Positions 1 to 8,162 of a stretch of 64,000 nucleotides of DNA are shown here, piece by piece (position 1 is the stretch's first letter; each line of letters opens with the position of its first letter). The translations under genes and the position numbers were made by a program. The DNA lies in contig NZ_JANDBC010000001.1 in assembly GCF_024320785.1 (NCBI RefSeq), positions 1,804,001-1,868,000 of the forward strand, in the 5' to 3' direction. Below the pieces are notes generated by a model, which saw nothing but the letters and a program-made list of their open reading frames with translations, was not told the origin of the DNA and did not search any database. Source of the stretch: Gracilimonas sediminicola. GTDB taxonomy: Bacteria > Bacteroidota > Rhodothermia > Balneolales > Balneolaceae.

Positions 1-215
1 GAGCAAAGGAAAACCACATCTGCATGCTGAGATAATTCGGAATCAAATTTCAGATTTGTATCCCCTTCCAGGTCAGGGTGTGCTGTATAGAGAAATTCCC
101 CGCTATGACTTCGGCTCACTACACTCAGTAATTCCACTTCCGGATGGAGAAGTAAAATTCGGATCAGTTCTCCGGCTGTATATCCGGCTCCGCCAATAAT
201 GCCTGCTTTAATCAT
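1..215 (-). CDS. argC: N-acetyl-gamma-glutamyl-phosphate reductase, N-terminal part (runs off window edge)
   Basis: Reduces N-acetyl-glutamyl-5-phosphate to the semialdehyde with NADPH in arginine synthesis. Only the first 71 or so residues lie in the window. They begin MIKAGIIGGAGYTAGELIR, the typical ArgC opening with the GxxGYTGxEL-type dinucleotide-binding glycine loop, followed by a strand ending in DVVFLC. The ATG overlaps the last 8 bases of argG, so the two are very likely co-translated. Truncation is due to the window edge, not to a lesion that can be seen. Identification is firm for the visible part. Confidence 0.9.
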   Translation of the reverse strand, partial: MIKAGIIGGAGYTAGELIRILLLHPEVELLSVVSRSHSGEFLYTAHPDLEGDTNLKFDSELSQHADVVFLC

Positions 216-1404
216 GGTTTTGTATTTTTTGTTGGATGAGCATGGAGTTGGCCAGGATTTTGGTGAACCCTTTTACATCTTCACCACTCCAGGCGTTGTT
301 CATTTCTCCGTACTGCCCGGCCTTGCTGCCCATAAGATCATTTTCAGATTCAATGCCTTCCAGCTCAAATCGCTTGGGCTCCAGTTTTACAAAAACGTTA
401 CCGGAAACGGTTTTTTGGGTGTCTTCGAGAAAAGTCTCGATGTTGCGCATCACCGGGTCCAGGTATTGCCCTTCGTGCATCAGCATCCCGTACCATTCCG
501 CCAGCTGGTCTTTCCAGTACAGCTGCCATTTTCCCAGCGTATGCTTTTCCAAAAGCTGGTGCGCCTTGATGATGATTATCGGAGCGGCGGCCTCAAACCC
601 CACGCGTCCTTTAATCCCAATAATGGTATCACCAACGTGAATGTCTCTCCCGATACCGTAAGGTGCAGCGAGTTCGTTCAGTTTTTTAATTACTTCGACC
701 GGGGTTAATCGTTCACCATTAATCGTTACTGGTTCACCTTGTTCAAAACCGAGCTCAACCACTAACGGATCAGGATTCACGAACTCCGTTGGCCAGGCAT
801 CTTCGGGTAGTCCCTTGTGGGAGCTCAGCGTTTCGGCTCCTCCCACCGAAGTTCCCCAAAGTCCTTTGTTGATGGAATATTTAGCCTTTGCCCATTCCTG
901 TTCAATACCGTGTGATTTCAGGTATTCCACTTCTTCTTCACGGCTCAGTTTCTGATCGCGGATGGGAGTGATGATCTCGAGATCGGGAGCCATAACCTGG
1001 AAAACGAGGTCGAATCGAACCTGATCATTCCCGGCGCCTGTGCTGCCGTGAGCGATGGCATCGGCCCCGATTTCTTTGGCATATTCAGCGAGAGCCACCG
1101 CCTGGAAAACGCGTTCTGCACTCACCGAAAGCGGATAGGTATGATTCTTCAGCACATTACCGAAAATGAGGTACCTGATGCCTTTTTGATAGAATTCATC
1201 TTCCACGTTCAGCATCACATGATTTTTGATGCCCAGGTTGTCGGCCTTTTCAGCCAGGGCTTGTTCTTCTGATTCATCAAAACCACCGGTGTTTATGGCA
1301 GCAGTATGAACTTCATAGCCCTGATCTTTCGCCAGCCAAATAGCACAATAGCTGGTGTCGAGTCCGCCACTGAAGGCAAGTAAAACTTTTTTCTTTTTAT
1401 TCAT
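208..1404 (-). CDS. argG: argininosuccinate synthase
   Basis: Joins citrulline and aspartate with ATP to give argininosuccinate, the penultimate step of arginine synthesis, in the cytoplasm. The 398-residue protein is of normal family length. It opens with the N-type ATP pyrophosphatase P-loop AFSGGLDTSYC (residues 9-19), and carries a GSTGAGNDQVRFD segment typical of the citrulline/aspartate site. It sits between a GNAT acetyltransferase and argC, the arrangement seen in Bacteroidota arginine operons. Its ATG overlaps the stop of a small upstream reading frame by 8 bases. Nothing looks broken. Confidence 0.95.
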   Translation of the reverse strand: MNKKKKVLLAFSGGLDTSYCAIWLAKDQGYEVHTAAINTGGFDESEEQALAEKADNLGIKNHVMLNVEDEFYQKGIRYLIFGNVLKNHTYPLSVSAERVFQAVALAEYAKEIGADAIAHGSTGAGNDQVRFDLVFQVMAPDLEIITPIRDQKLSREEEVEYLKSHGIEQEWAKAKYSINKGLWGTSVGGAETLSSHKGLPEDAWPTEFVNPDPLVVELGFEQGEPVTINGERLTPVEVIKKLNELAAPYGIGRDIHVGDTIIGIKGRVGFEAAAPIIIIKAHQLLEKHTLGKWQLYWKDQLAEWYGMLMHEGQYLDPVMRNIETFLEDTQKTVSGNVFVKLEPKRFELEGIESENDLMGSKAGQYGEMNNAWSGEDVKGFTKILANSMLIQQKIQNHD

Positions 1405-1600
1405 GATTGAACCGTATTTGAGTTAACAATGTCATCGCGAGGAGTACAGATGTCGAAATGATTTCACCATAGCCTTTCGACGTGGCGATCTCCAAGCCAT
1501 ACCTGGAATCTTGTTTCCGGAAGATTTCCGCATCGTTATACTTCTTTATTGTGTAATCAAAGTCCGGGCTTCTCATAATGATAGCTTTGGATGAGTTCAT
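1397..1600 (-). CDS. small reading frame spanning a REP-like repeat; doubtful as a gene
   Basis: A 67-codon frame bridges the acetyltransferase and argG. Its ATG overlaps the acetyltransferase stop (ATGA) and its stop overlaps the argG ATG by 8 bases, so it is perfectly placed for translational coupling. Its second half, however, is a translation of a dispersed REP-like element (GLEIATS...SVLLAMT), a sequence type that produces similar spurious peptides in related genomes. I know no family for the first half. It may be a coupling leader created by repeat insertion rather than a functional protein. Confidence 0.25.
   Translation of the reverse strand: MNSSKAIIMRSPDFDYTIKKYNDAEIFRKQDSRYGLEIATSKGYGEIISTSVLLAMTLLTQIRFNHE
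1430..1498. repeat. REP-like dispersed element with inverted repeat
   Basis: The stretch runs from TGTCATCGCGAGGAG to GTGGCGATCTCC, the start and end words of a short palindromic element that is common and scattered in Bacteroidota-type genomes. Inside it GTCGAAA and TTTCGAC form a 7-base inverted repeat around a 16-base loop. It lies inside the arginine operon. The family assignment rests on remembered sequence style; copy number in this genome is unknown. Confidence 0.5.
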
Positions 1601-2244
1601 ATAAAAAACTTCAAAGGGTTAATGATTTTTTTAAGGAAAGATGCGGTCTTTAACCTCACCCAGCGATGAAATTTCTGAATATTCTGAGCTCGTTCTTCTT
1701 TTGGTTTGTCATTAGGGTGTTCGGGATCAAACATCATCCCCGTGCACAGGCAATTCTTGCGCTCATTGCGAGTCAGGATGTCGTAGTTCGGGCAGCTTTG
1801 GCATCCGCTCCAGAAGGTCTCATCCTGGGTCAGCTCCGAGAACGTAACCGGCTTGTAGCCCAGGTCGGAGTTGATCTTCATTACCGGCAGGCTGGTGGTT
1901 ATTCCGAATAATTTTGATTCCGGGTATTTCTTTCCGGAAAGCTCAAATGCTTTAGCCTTTATCTTTTTGGCGATTCCCTGTCCGCGGTAGTCCGGGTTTA
2001 CAATCAGCCCGGAATTGGCCACATACTTTTTGTTCTCCCAGATTTCGATGTAGCAAAAGCCGACCAGAGTTTCCCCGTCCAGGGCTATCACCGAGTTTCC
2101 ATTTCTGATTTTCATGGTAATGTACTCGGGTTTACGCTTGGCAATACCAGTGCCGCGCTGACGGGCAGCCACTTCGATCATGGCACAAATATCACCGGCA
2201 TAAGCAGTATGAGGGTCTGAAGCGATATGAATCTTTACGGACAT
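1597..2244 (-). CDS. GNAT-family N-acetyltransferase, probable N-acetylglutamate synthase of the arginine operon
   Basis: The 215-residue protein has a GNAT core at about residues 40-135: a central strand (VIALDGETLVGFCYIEIW), the NSGLIVNPDYRGQGIAKKI acetyl-CoA loop matching V-x-P-x-[YF]-R-G-x-G, and a distal SDLGYKPV segment. After the core comes a cysteine-rich part (CQSC, then CLC about 13 residues later) and a basic C-terminus. Proteins of this type stand directly upstream of argG in many Bacteroidota and are thought to supply N-acetylglutamate in place of classical ArgA; that role is inferred from context here. It is the first gene of the operon. The cysteine cluster could bind a metal or sense redox state. 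Confidence 0.75.
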   Translation of the reverse strand: MSVKIHIASDPHTAYAGDICAMIEVAARQRGTGIAKRKPEYITMKIRNGNSVIALDGETLVGFCYIEIWENKKYVANSGLIVNPDYRGQGIAKKIKAKAFELSGKKYPESKLFGITTSLPVMKINSDLGYKPVTFSELTQDETFWSGCQSCPNYDILTRNERKNCLCTGMMFDPEHPNDKPKEERAQNIQKFHRWVRLKTASFLKKIINPLKFFI

Positions 2245-2517
2245 GTTGGTAAATAAATAAAGTGAATTAGGGAATGAATAGACTTCTGTCGGGTAGAAGA
2301 AGTTATAGGTTAGGATCTCGCGGTTGTAAGATGAGAGCTGCTATGAAGCAGCTATAAAAATATGATTACCGCCGTCGGAGGGGCCGCCGGAGTGTGGTAA
2401 AATTGATCCTATGTGCGCATAAAATTTGCATGGCTCTAATGTAATCAATACAGCAGCTTTAAAACAACCCCTGAGATAGATTTTAACATTTGGGAAGAGT
2501 TCTGCTGATTTCTTCCT
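2245..2517 (-). promoter_or_regulatory. leader/promoter region of the arginine operon with inverted repeats
   Basis: This gap separates the operon from the end of the next gene upstream and must hold the arginine operon promoter. Visible structure: a perfect 6-base stem AGCTGC/GCAGCT with a TATGAA loop at 2336-2353; a GC-rich island bounded by TTACC and GGTAA at 2366-2400; and TGCGCATAAAATTTGCATG around 2414-2432, which loosely resembles an ArgR box (TGNAT-A/T-rich-ATNCA). No convincing -7/-33 pair can be named. The ArgR reading is speculative. Confidence 0.3.
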
Positions 2518-3357
2518 TTAATCCATCTCTCCAATCCGTTGCTGAAGGTACTCCGCATTATAGTACAGCAGGGCATAGCCTTCTTCGGTGATGTGTTTTC
2601 CCCGCTGGGCACTTAACTCATTGAGAAAAGCATTCAGCACGTTACCTGCCTGCTTGGGCTTATTCCTTTCAAGATGGCGTTCTACATTTCGTAGTTTAAC
2701 ATCCAGGCTGTTGCAAATCCCCTTGTTGGTAATCCATCCCAGTTCTTCACAAGAACGCCGGCGAAAGGTTTGGAGGGTGTCGGTGAAGTCTTGGATATTA
2801 GTAATATCTGAATTAGGACGAGGAAATATTGTCAAACCTTGCTTAGCCACATCAAAAAAAGATTCGTTTTCTACTGAATCTGGTTCATTTCCAGGGTCTA
2901 AAATAATCTGTTCCCAGCCTTCCATAAAATATTGCTGAATTGTAGGTAATGAATGACTCATAAAAGAAAAATTCTTTAAAGTACTATCAGGTGCTATCCT
3001 ATATTCCCGACTTGTTGATGAGTAAGAATACCTATTTGGATTAATCCCTGTATAATTTTTCCAGCCAACAGGTGATGATATGTCAAATATTTCTGCTTCT
3101 GAAAAAACCAACCAATACCAAATACTTTGATCGCTGGTACTATCATTATTAAGTTCATAATTGTACATGAAAGTGGAGTCTTGCTGTACTATATTTACTG
3201 AAATGCTAACATCAAATTTATCTTTCATTGGGTGAGTAAAGATAAGAATGGTATCTCCGTCAACTACTTCATGTCTGAGTTGGGCTTGTGAACAGAATGG
3301 TACTACATAAAGCAGGCAAAAAAGTAAGTACTTATTTTTTCTATTTGATGCGAACAT
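2518..3357 (-). CDS. secreted protein of unknown function with FIMAH-like C-terminal domain
   Basis: The 279-residue protein has a clear signal peptide (NKYLLFCLLYVVPFCSQA|Q), so it is exported. The middle looks like a beta-rich domain with no motif I recognise. The last 65 or so residues (LDVKLRNVERHLERNKPKQA...EEGYALLYYNAEYL) resemble FIMAH-type helical domains, short C-terminal modules found on secreted proteins of marine and environmental bacteria. It is a single gene with no operon partner; base composition falls toward its 5' end. Function is unknown; the domain assignment is a moderate-confidence pattern match. Confidence 0.7.
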   Translation of the reverse strand: MFASNRKNKYLLFCLLYVVPFCSQAQLRHEVVDGDTILIFTHPMKDKFDVSISVNIVQQDSTFMYNYELNNDSTSDQSIWYWLVFSEAEIFDISSPVGWKNYTGINPNRYSYSSTSREYRIAPDSTLKNFSFMSHSLPTIQQYFMEGWEQIILDPGNEPDSVENESFFDVAKQGLTIFPRPNSDITNIQDFTDTLQTFRRRSCEELGWITNKGICNSLDVKLRNVERHLERNKPKQAGNVLNAFLNELSAQRGKHITEEGYALLYYNAEYLQQRIGEMD

Positions 3358-3799
3358 GATAGTAAAAACTATAAGTTGTGGTGTTTAATCCTCGTTGTCC
3401 ACATTCCGTAGCTCCTGTTGCCAATACAATCCCAAGCCAAGCTATTGGATAATGAGCATTTTTTGTTCATCGATATAGGAAAGACTGCCGAAAAAACATG
3501 AGTCATAAATTCATCTTTTTCAGGTACCCATCTAAAGAAAGTAAAAACAACCGTCTTTGTTACAATTTTAGTTAATCTTTTTTGTTCCGGAATGATATGT
3601 CGGCTAAAAAATAATCCTGAATGGTTACTCTTACGGGAACGAAAACCTGCTAAACTTTCATTTTACATGCACTATTCATTAAGAGAGCAACCGCTTTTTA
3701 ACAGAAAAAGCAGATGAGCCGGACATCCCATCCGGCTCTTTTTTTGTTGAGCAAGCAAGTGAGCATAAATCACACTTTCCTGTTATACTTACCGTTGAT
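3358..3799 (+). other. 442-base intergenic region, possible small transcript ending at a terminator
   Basis: No credible protein gene. Near the right end GCTTTTT-aacag-AAAAAGC forms a small hairpin (3693-3711), followed closely by a strong intrinsic terminator. No plus-strand gene lies upstream to use that terminator, so a short untranslated RNA starting somewhere in 3500-3660 is possible. The leftmost part should hold the promoter of the minus-strand secreted protein. The last 50 bases should hold the promoter of the TPR gene, but no clear consensus is visible. Confidence 0.35.
3716..3745 (+). terminator. intrinsic terminator
   Basis: Perfect 8-base stem GAGCCGGA / TCCGGCTC with a 7-base loop, followed by a run of seven T. 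It reads on the plus strand, upstream of the TPR gene, and has no plus-strand gene before it. Confidence 0.75.
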
Positions 3800-5491
3800 A
3801 TGAATGCCATGAAATTTTTCCAGACCACCTTATTCTTTCTTTTGCTTTTGGGATGTGCTCCGGCTCTTGCCCAGATCCAGTCTGATACCCAGCTTACCGG
3901 CAAGGCGGCCTACATTCAGGGGATGGAAGCATTTGAAAACGAGGAGTTTGAAACGGCCAGGGAGTTATTCCTGGAGGCGCGTCGTAATCTGGAAGCACCT
4001 TCGGGTGTAAATTACGCACTGGCTGATACCTATCTGCAGCTGGATGACCTCCCGAAGGCTGCTCTTTATGGAAAGCAGGCCGTTGAAACCGAGCCGGAAA
4101 ATAAATGGTACCGCCTGAAGCTGGCCCAGATTTACCGGGCTGCCGGTCGTAACCAGGCTACGCTGGATGAGCTGACCACCCTGCTGGACTTTCACCCCGA
4201 TGATTTCGACGCCCTGTACATGCTCGCCGACACCTATAACGACTATGGCGAGTTTCTGAAATCAAATGAGACACTGGATCAGGTCCTGAAGCTGACCGGG
4301 CCCGATATACAGGTGCTGCTGATGAAGTTTAGAAATTTTGAAGCGCTGGCGGTTCCGGATTCGGCAGTGGCTCAGCTGGAAAAAGTGCGTGACATTGACC
4401 CGGATAATCTGGAAATGCTGAATATGCTGGGCGAATATTATGTGAGAAACGGTGAGCGCGACTCAGCCAAAAAAGTATTGTCTGATGCGCTGAACAGAAA
4501 TGCCCGTGATCCGCAATCACTCATAAACCTGGCCGGCATTTACCTCGACGAACAACGATGGGACAGTGCCGGCACCCTGTTAACGGATTTTATCGGTGAC
4601 CCACTTATTGAGCCGGTGGACAAAATGAACATCGCCCGGTTTCTGTATTCAAGAGTTCAGCAGGATTCCCAGAACATTCAGCTTAGAATTGAAACCGAGC
4701 GCGTCTTAGACACCCTTACCGAAAGTGAATCTGGTTACGGTCCGGCTTTCACCCTTGCCGGAGAGTTTTATGCCCAAACAGCTCAACCCGAAAAAGCTCT
4801 TGAGAATCTCGAGCGGGCAAACGAGTTGCTCCCTGAAGATGACATCGCGTGGAGGCAGCGCCTGCAGTTGTTGATGAGTCAGGAGAGGTACGAAGAAGCC
4901 ATTAAAGTAGGTGAAAAAGCAGACGAGTCGGTTCCGGATGATGCCTTTATTCAATTTTTTGTGGGTAGTGCCTATATGCTCACCGACCAAAATCAAAAAG
5001 CAGAAGAGTGGCTGGAGAATGCAACCCGCGCCCCGGCTCGCCGCCCATTCAAATCGATTGTGTACAGTACGCTGGGAGATGTGAGGGCGAATCTCGAACA
5101 TCATGAAGCATCAGATGAAGCCTACGAACTGGCCCTGCGCTACGACCCCGAGAACGACAATGCGATGAATAATTACGCGTATAATTTATCGGTTCGGGGA
5201 GAGAACCTGGAACGAGCCAAGGAATTAGCACTAAAAGCCATTGAAGTAGCTCCGGAAAATGCTGCTTACCTGGATACTGTAGGCTGGGTGTATTTCAAGC
5301 TGGGCGATTACGACCGGGCTAAAAGATTCATTGACGCCTCCATTAAAACCGGGGCGGCCAGCGCGGAAGTATTGGAACATATGGGCGATGTGGAAGAGCA
5401 GCTCGGCAATATGGATGAAGCCCGGGACTGGTGGCAGCAAGCATTGGAAAAAGATTCAACCCGAACACATTTGCAGGATAAAATAAATTAG
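3800..5491 (+). CDS. exported tetratricopeptide-repeat protein
   Basis: The 563-residue protein has an N-terminal signal (MKFFQTTLFFLLLLGCAPALAQ). The cysteine before APALAQ could be a lipobox, or cleavage could be at ALA|Q. The rest is TPR-like helical hairpins from about residue 30 to the end; the last repeats (NNYAYNLSVRGENLERAKEL, AYLDTVGWVYFKLGDYDRAK) are classical. It heads a run with the DUF4292 lipoprotein and an EnvC-like protein, a linkage common in Bacteroidota, suggesting a scaffold for envelope biogenesis. ATG at 3800 or 3809 could start it; the latter gives the more usual signal peptide. Molecular role unknown. Confidence 0.85.
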   Translation: MNAMKFFQTTLFFLLLLGCAPALAQIQSDTQLTGKAAYIQGMEAFENEEFETARELFLEARRNLEAPSGVNYALADTYLQLDDLPKAALYGKQAVETEPENKWYRLKLAQIYRAAGRNQATLDELTTLLDFHPDDFDALYMLADTYNDYGEFLKSNETLDQVLKLTGPDIQVLLMKFRNFEALAVPDSAVAQLEKVRDIDPDNLEMLNMLGEYYVRNGERDSAKKVLSDALNRNARDPQSLINLAGIYLDEQRWDSAGTLLTDFIGDPLIEPVDKMNIARFLYSRVQQDSQNIQLRIETERVLDTLTESESGYGPAFTLAGEFYAQTAQPEKALENLERANELLPEDDIAWRQRLQLLMSQERYEEAIKVGEKADESVPDDAFIQFFVGSAYMLTDQNQKAEEWLENATRAPARRPFKSIVYSTLGDVRANLEHHEASDEAYELALRYDPENDNAMNNYAYNLSVRGENLERAKELALKAIEVAPENAAYLDTVGWVYFKLGDYDRAKRFIDASIKTGAASAEVLEHMGDVEEQLGNMDEARDWWQQALEKDSTRTHLQDKIN

Positions 5492-5492
5492 C

Positions 5493-6254
5493 GTGAAGTT
5501 TAGATCCCGTCTTTCACTTTTAGCAGTCATGGGCCTTGGGTTTATCATCAGCTCGTGTACTTCAACCCGAACGGTTACCGAAGGGGATTTTACCCGTGTT
5601 GATATCCCCAAAGAAGAAGTGGTATCCCAAATACCAAACTATGCAACCGAACTGGATGCCATAAAAGGCAAGGGAAGAGCTTTGGTGAGTGAACCAGGGA
5701 ACAGCGACCGGGTGACCATCGATTTTGAAGCCAATCGGGAACTGAGTCTGCTGACGTTCCAAAACCGGATCGGGATTGAAGGCGGACAGATGCTGGTGGA
5801 CAGCGATTCTATACTGATCTACAATAAGCTCGACAAAATCGCTCAAAAGATATCTATTTATGACGGGCGGATGACCACCCTGAATGAACTCGCTTCCATT
5901 AACATTCTGGATCTGCTGAATTTTAAGGTGGATGCGGGGGATGTGCAGTCTGTTTGGGAAAGCAATAATTCCTATCAGCTGCGGTTAAAAAACGGAGCCC
6001 GGGTTTTTGTGAATAAGGAAAAAGGCTGGGTTCAGCAGGTGGATCAAACCCGAAGAGGCCTGGCTCCCTATTCCCGAATTATTTACGAAAGTTACGGCGA
6101 GCTGAATGGATTCACTTTACCAAGAAAAATAACGATCTTTAGCGCAGACGGAGATTCACGGGTCGTGTTTTTGGTGAGAAGCCTCGAAGTAAATCCGGGT
6201 AAACTAAATCTGGAAATTGATATTCCTAACGACATTAACATTCAAAGGATATGA
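5493..6254 (+). CDS. DUF4292 family lipoprotein
   Basis: The 253-residue protein starts at GTG one base after the TPR stop. It has a lipoprotein signal (LGFIISSC, cysteine about residue 22). The body matches DUF4292, a family with a LolA/LolB-like open beta-barrel style: strands such as RVTIDFEANRELSLLTFQNRIGIEGGQMLVDSDSILIYN followed by LRLKNGARVFVNKEKGW. Known members sit next to the same TPR and LytM genes. A lipoprotein-trafficking or outer-membrane role is suggested by fold resemblance only. It overlaps the next gene by 4 bases (ATGA). Confidence 0.85.
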   Translation: MKFRSRLSLLAVMGLGFIISSCTSTRTVTEGDFTRVDIPKEEVVSQIPNYATELDAIKGKGRALVSEPGNSDRVTIDFEANRELSLLTFQNRIGIEGGQMLVDSDSILIYNKLDKIAQKISIYDGRMTTLNELASINILDLLNFKVDAGDVQSVWESNNSYQLRLKNGARVFVNKEKGWVQQVDQTRRGLAPYSRIIYESYGELNGFTLPRKITIFSADGDSRVVFLVRSLEVNPGKLNLEIDIPNDINIQRI

Positions 6255-7576
6255 AAGCGAAAAGCTGCATCCGCATTATTGGAATTCTGACTTTGGTCCT
6301 GCTGACGGGTGCTGAGTCTTTCGCTCAAACGTATCAGGAGAAAAGAGAGGAGCTGCTGAAACGTCAGGAAAACACCCGTGCCGAAATTAATGTACTGGAA
6401 GCCCGAATTAAGAACTATCAGCAACGGGTTAGCCAAGCCGAAGAACGATTTGACAAGTCCTTTGAGCAATTTCAGTCATTGAATAACCTGATAGCCCTTC
6501 AGGATGATAAAATCCAAAGCCTGCAGCAAGAACAAAGTCAGATTGAAGCCGAAATTGAGCTGACGGAAAAGGAGATTGAGCTCAGAGAACAGGAACTGGA
6601 ACAGCTGATCGATAATTATAAGCAGATTATTCTATATGCCTATAAGAACGGCCGGGCAGGAAATCTGGAGCTGCTACTGACCTCAGAATCCATTAACCAA
6701 ATGGTGGTGCGGTCGAATTACCTGCAGCGATTTGAGGAGCAGAAGACCAAGCAGGCCGGGCTGATCAGAAAAAATAAGAAGGAGCTGGATCAGGTAAAAG
6801 ATGATTTGCAGGACAGTTATAAGAAAAATCAGGAAGTGATTGGAGAAATTCGGGAAGAAAAAGAAGAGTTGGGTGATCAGCGCCAGCAGCAGCAGCAGAC
6901 GGTAGAGAAAATTAAACAGGAACGAAGTACCTGGCTTGAGGAGCTTCGCAAAACCCGGCAGGAAAAAGAGAACCTGGAAAGCACATTCACCAACCTGATT
7001 GCTGAAGAAGAAAACCTGAGGGAAGCAGAGAACGAACGTTTACGCCGGCTGGAAGAGGCTCGAAATATTGCAGATGCTGCCCGCCGTGCCGATGAAGTAG
7101 AGAAATACTCCCGCCCGATTGTGCGTGAAAACTTTGTGAGCGATGAAGTGTTATTGACCTATGAAAATTCCTTTGCTCAGGCAAAGGGAGATCTTCCGTG
7201 GCCGGTAAACAGCAAGACGGTAGCCAAGAAATTCGGCCGTGTACGGAACCCGCTTTATGGCACGGTTACCGAACACCCCGGTATTGATATCGTAGCTGAT
7301 GCCGCCTCACCTGTAAAGTCTGTATCTGATGGGTATGTATTCCGTATTCAGCCCTTACCCGGTTATGGGGACGTGGTATTTGTAAAGCACGGTTCTTACT
7401 ACACCGCCTACGGAAACCTAAGCCGCATCGATGTGGAAGTGGGGTCTATTCTTGAGCGCGGGCAGCAACTGGGTTTGTCCGGAACCAGTCAGTCTGAATT
7501 AGGTGAAGTTATATTTTTCCTCGTACGCCGTGGTAACGAGAATTTGAATCCTGAAAATTGGTTGACTGCCAAGTAG
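6251..7576 (+). CDS. EnvC-like coiled-coil LytM (M23) protein, apparently non-catalytic
   Basis: The 441-residue protein has a signal peptide ending SFAQ, a long coiled coil (about residues 28-280, rich in E, Q, K), and a C-terminal M23/LytM domain (about 320-438). The first zinc motif is present (HPGID, H342 and D346), but the second HxH is replaced by EVIFFLV, and YxHL reads YGNL. LytM proteins lacking these ligands, like E. coli EnvC, act as activators of amidases rather than hydrolases; that role is inferred here. Gene order with DUF4292 and TPR genes supports a part in cell-wall remodelling at division. Confidence 0.85.
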   Translation: MKAKSCIRIIGILTLVLLTGAESFAQTYQEKREELLKRQENTRAEINVLEARIKNYQQRVSQAEERFDKSFEQFQSLNNLIALQDDKIQSLQQEQSQIEAEIELTEKEIELREQELEQLIDNYKQIILYAYKNGRAGNLELLLTSESINQMVVRSNYLQRFEEQKTKQAGLIRKNKKELDQVKDDLQDSYKKNQEVIGEIREEKEELGDQRQQQQQTVEKIKQERSTWLEELRKTRQEKENLESTFTNLIAEEENLREAENERLRRLEEARNIADAARRADEVEKYSRPIVRENFVSDEVLLTYENSFAQAKGDLPWPVNSKTVAKKFGRVRNPLYGTVTEHPGIDIVADAASPVKSVSDGYVFRIQPLPGYGDVVFVKHGSYYTAYGNLSRIDVEVGSILERGQQLGLSGTSQSELGEVIFFLVRRGNENLNPENWLTAK

Positions 7577-7690
7577 TTTTACTTTCCGTTAATTCAGGCG
7601 TTAAAAGATATGTTAGCATTGGAATTTGGGGTGCGTTTTTAGGAATTTCAGCTTATCTCAAAAACCCCAATTCAACCACTGCAAAACGTT

Positions 7691-8158
7691 TTGGATAATT
7701 TACCACGGTTTATTTTTTACGCTTCCGGCATTTTAATGATTTCAGCTGCCTTCACGCTCATCTCTTCTGAGTTTTTAAGCATGATCAGTAATCCTACCTA
7801 TGTAGGCCTGCTTGTACTTTTAGGCTTTGGGCTGGTTTATATGAATTTAGTCTTTCTCTCAGGCCGCCGGTTTATGAGGCGTTTACAGGGACCGAATCCC
7901 GCCCCTTATGTTTTCGCTCTTTTGGTTGCCGTGGCTCCGTTGGTATGGGTTCAGATTTATGATGCCGGACTGGGAGATTCCAGGCTTACTTTTATGTTTA
8001 CAGTGATTGTAGCCTGTGGATCGGGGGCTTTTTTCGGCCACCGTGCCGGACTAAAGGCCCAGGCCAAGTTCCAGGAAAACCTGAAAGAATATTTAAATCA
8101 GGACGAAAAAACTCCGGACGATTTAAAGCGTTCGCATGATAACCTCAACAAAAATTAA
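7691..8158 (+). CDS. small integral membrane protein of unknown function
   Basis: The 155-residue protein has about four hydrophobic segments (residues 8-28, 36-57, 72-90, 100-118) and a charged cytoplasmic-looking tail (FQENLKEYLNQDEKTPDDLK). No family recognised. The proposed start is TTG; the first in-frame ATG would delete 15 residues of the first membrane segment, so the TTG start looks right. It stands 114 bases after the EnvC-like gene and ends 4 bases before the M28 peptidase ATG, so it may be co-transcribed with either. Confidence 0.65.
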   Translation: MDNLPRFIFYASGILMISAAFTLISSEFLSMISNPTYVGLLVLLGFGLVYMNLVFLSGRRFMRRLQGPNPAPYVFALLVAVAPLVWVQIYDAGLGDSRLTFMFTVIVACGSGAFFGHRAGLKAQAKFQENLKEYLNQDEKTPDDLKRSHDNLNKN

Positions 8159-8162
8159 ATTT

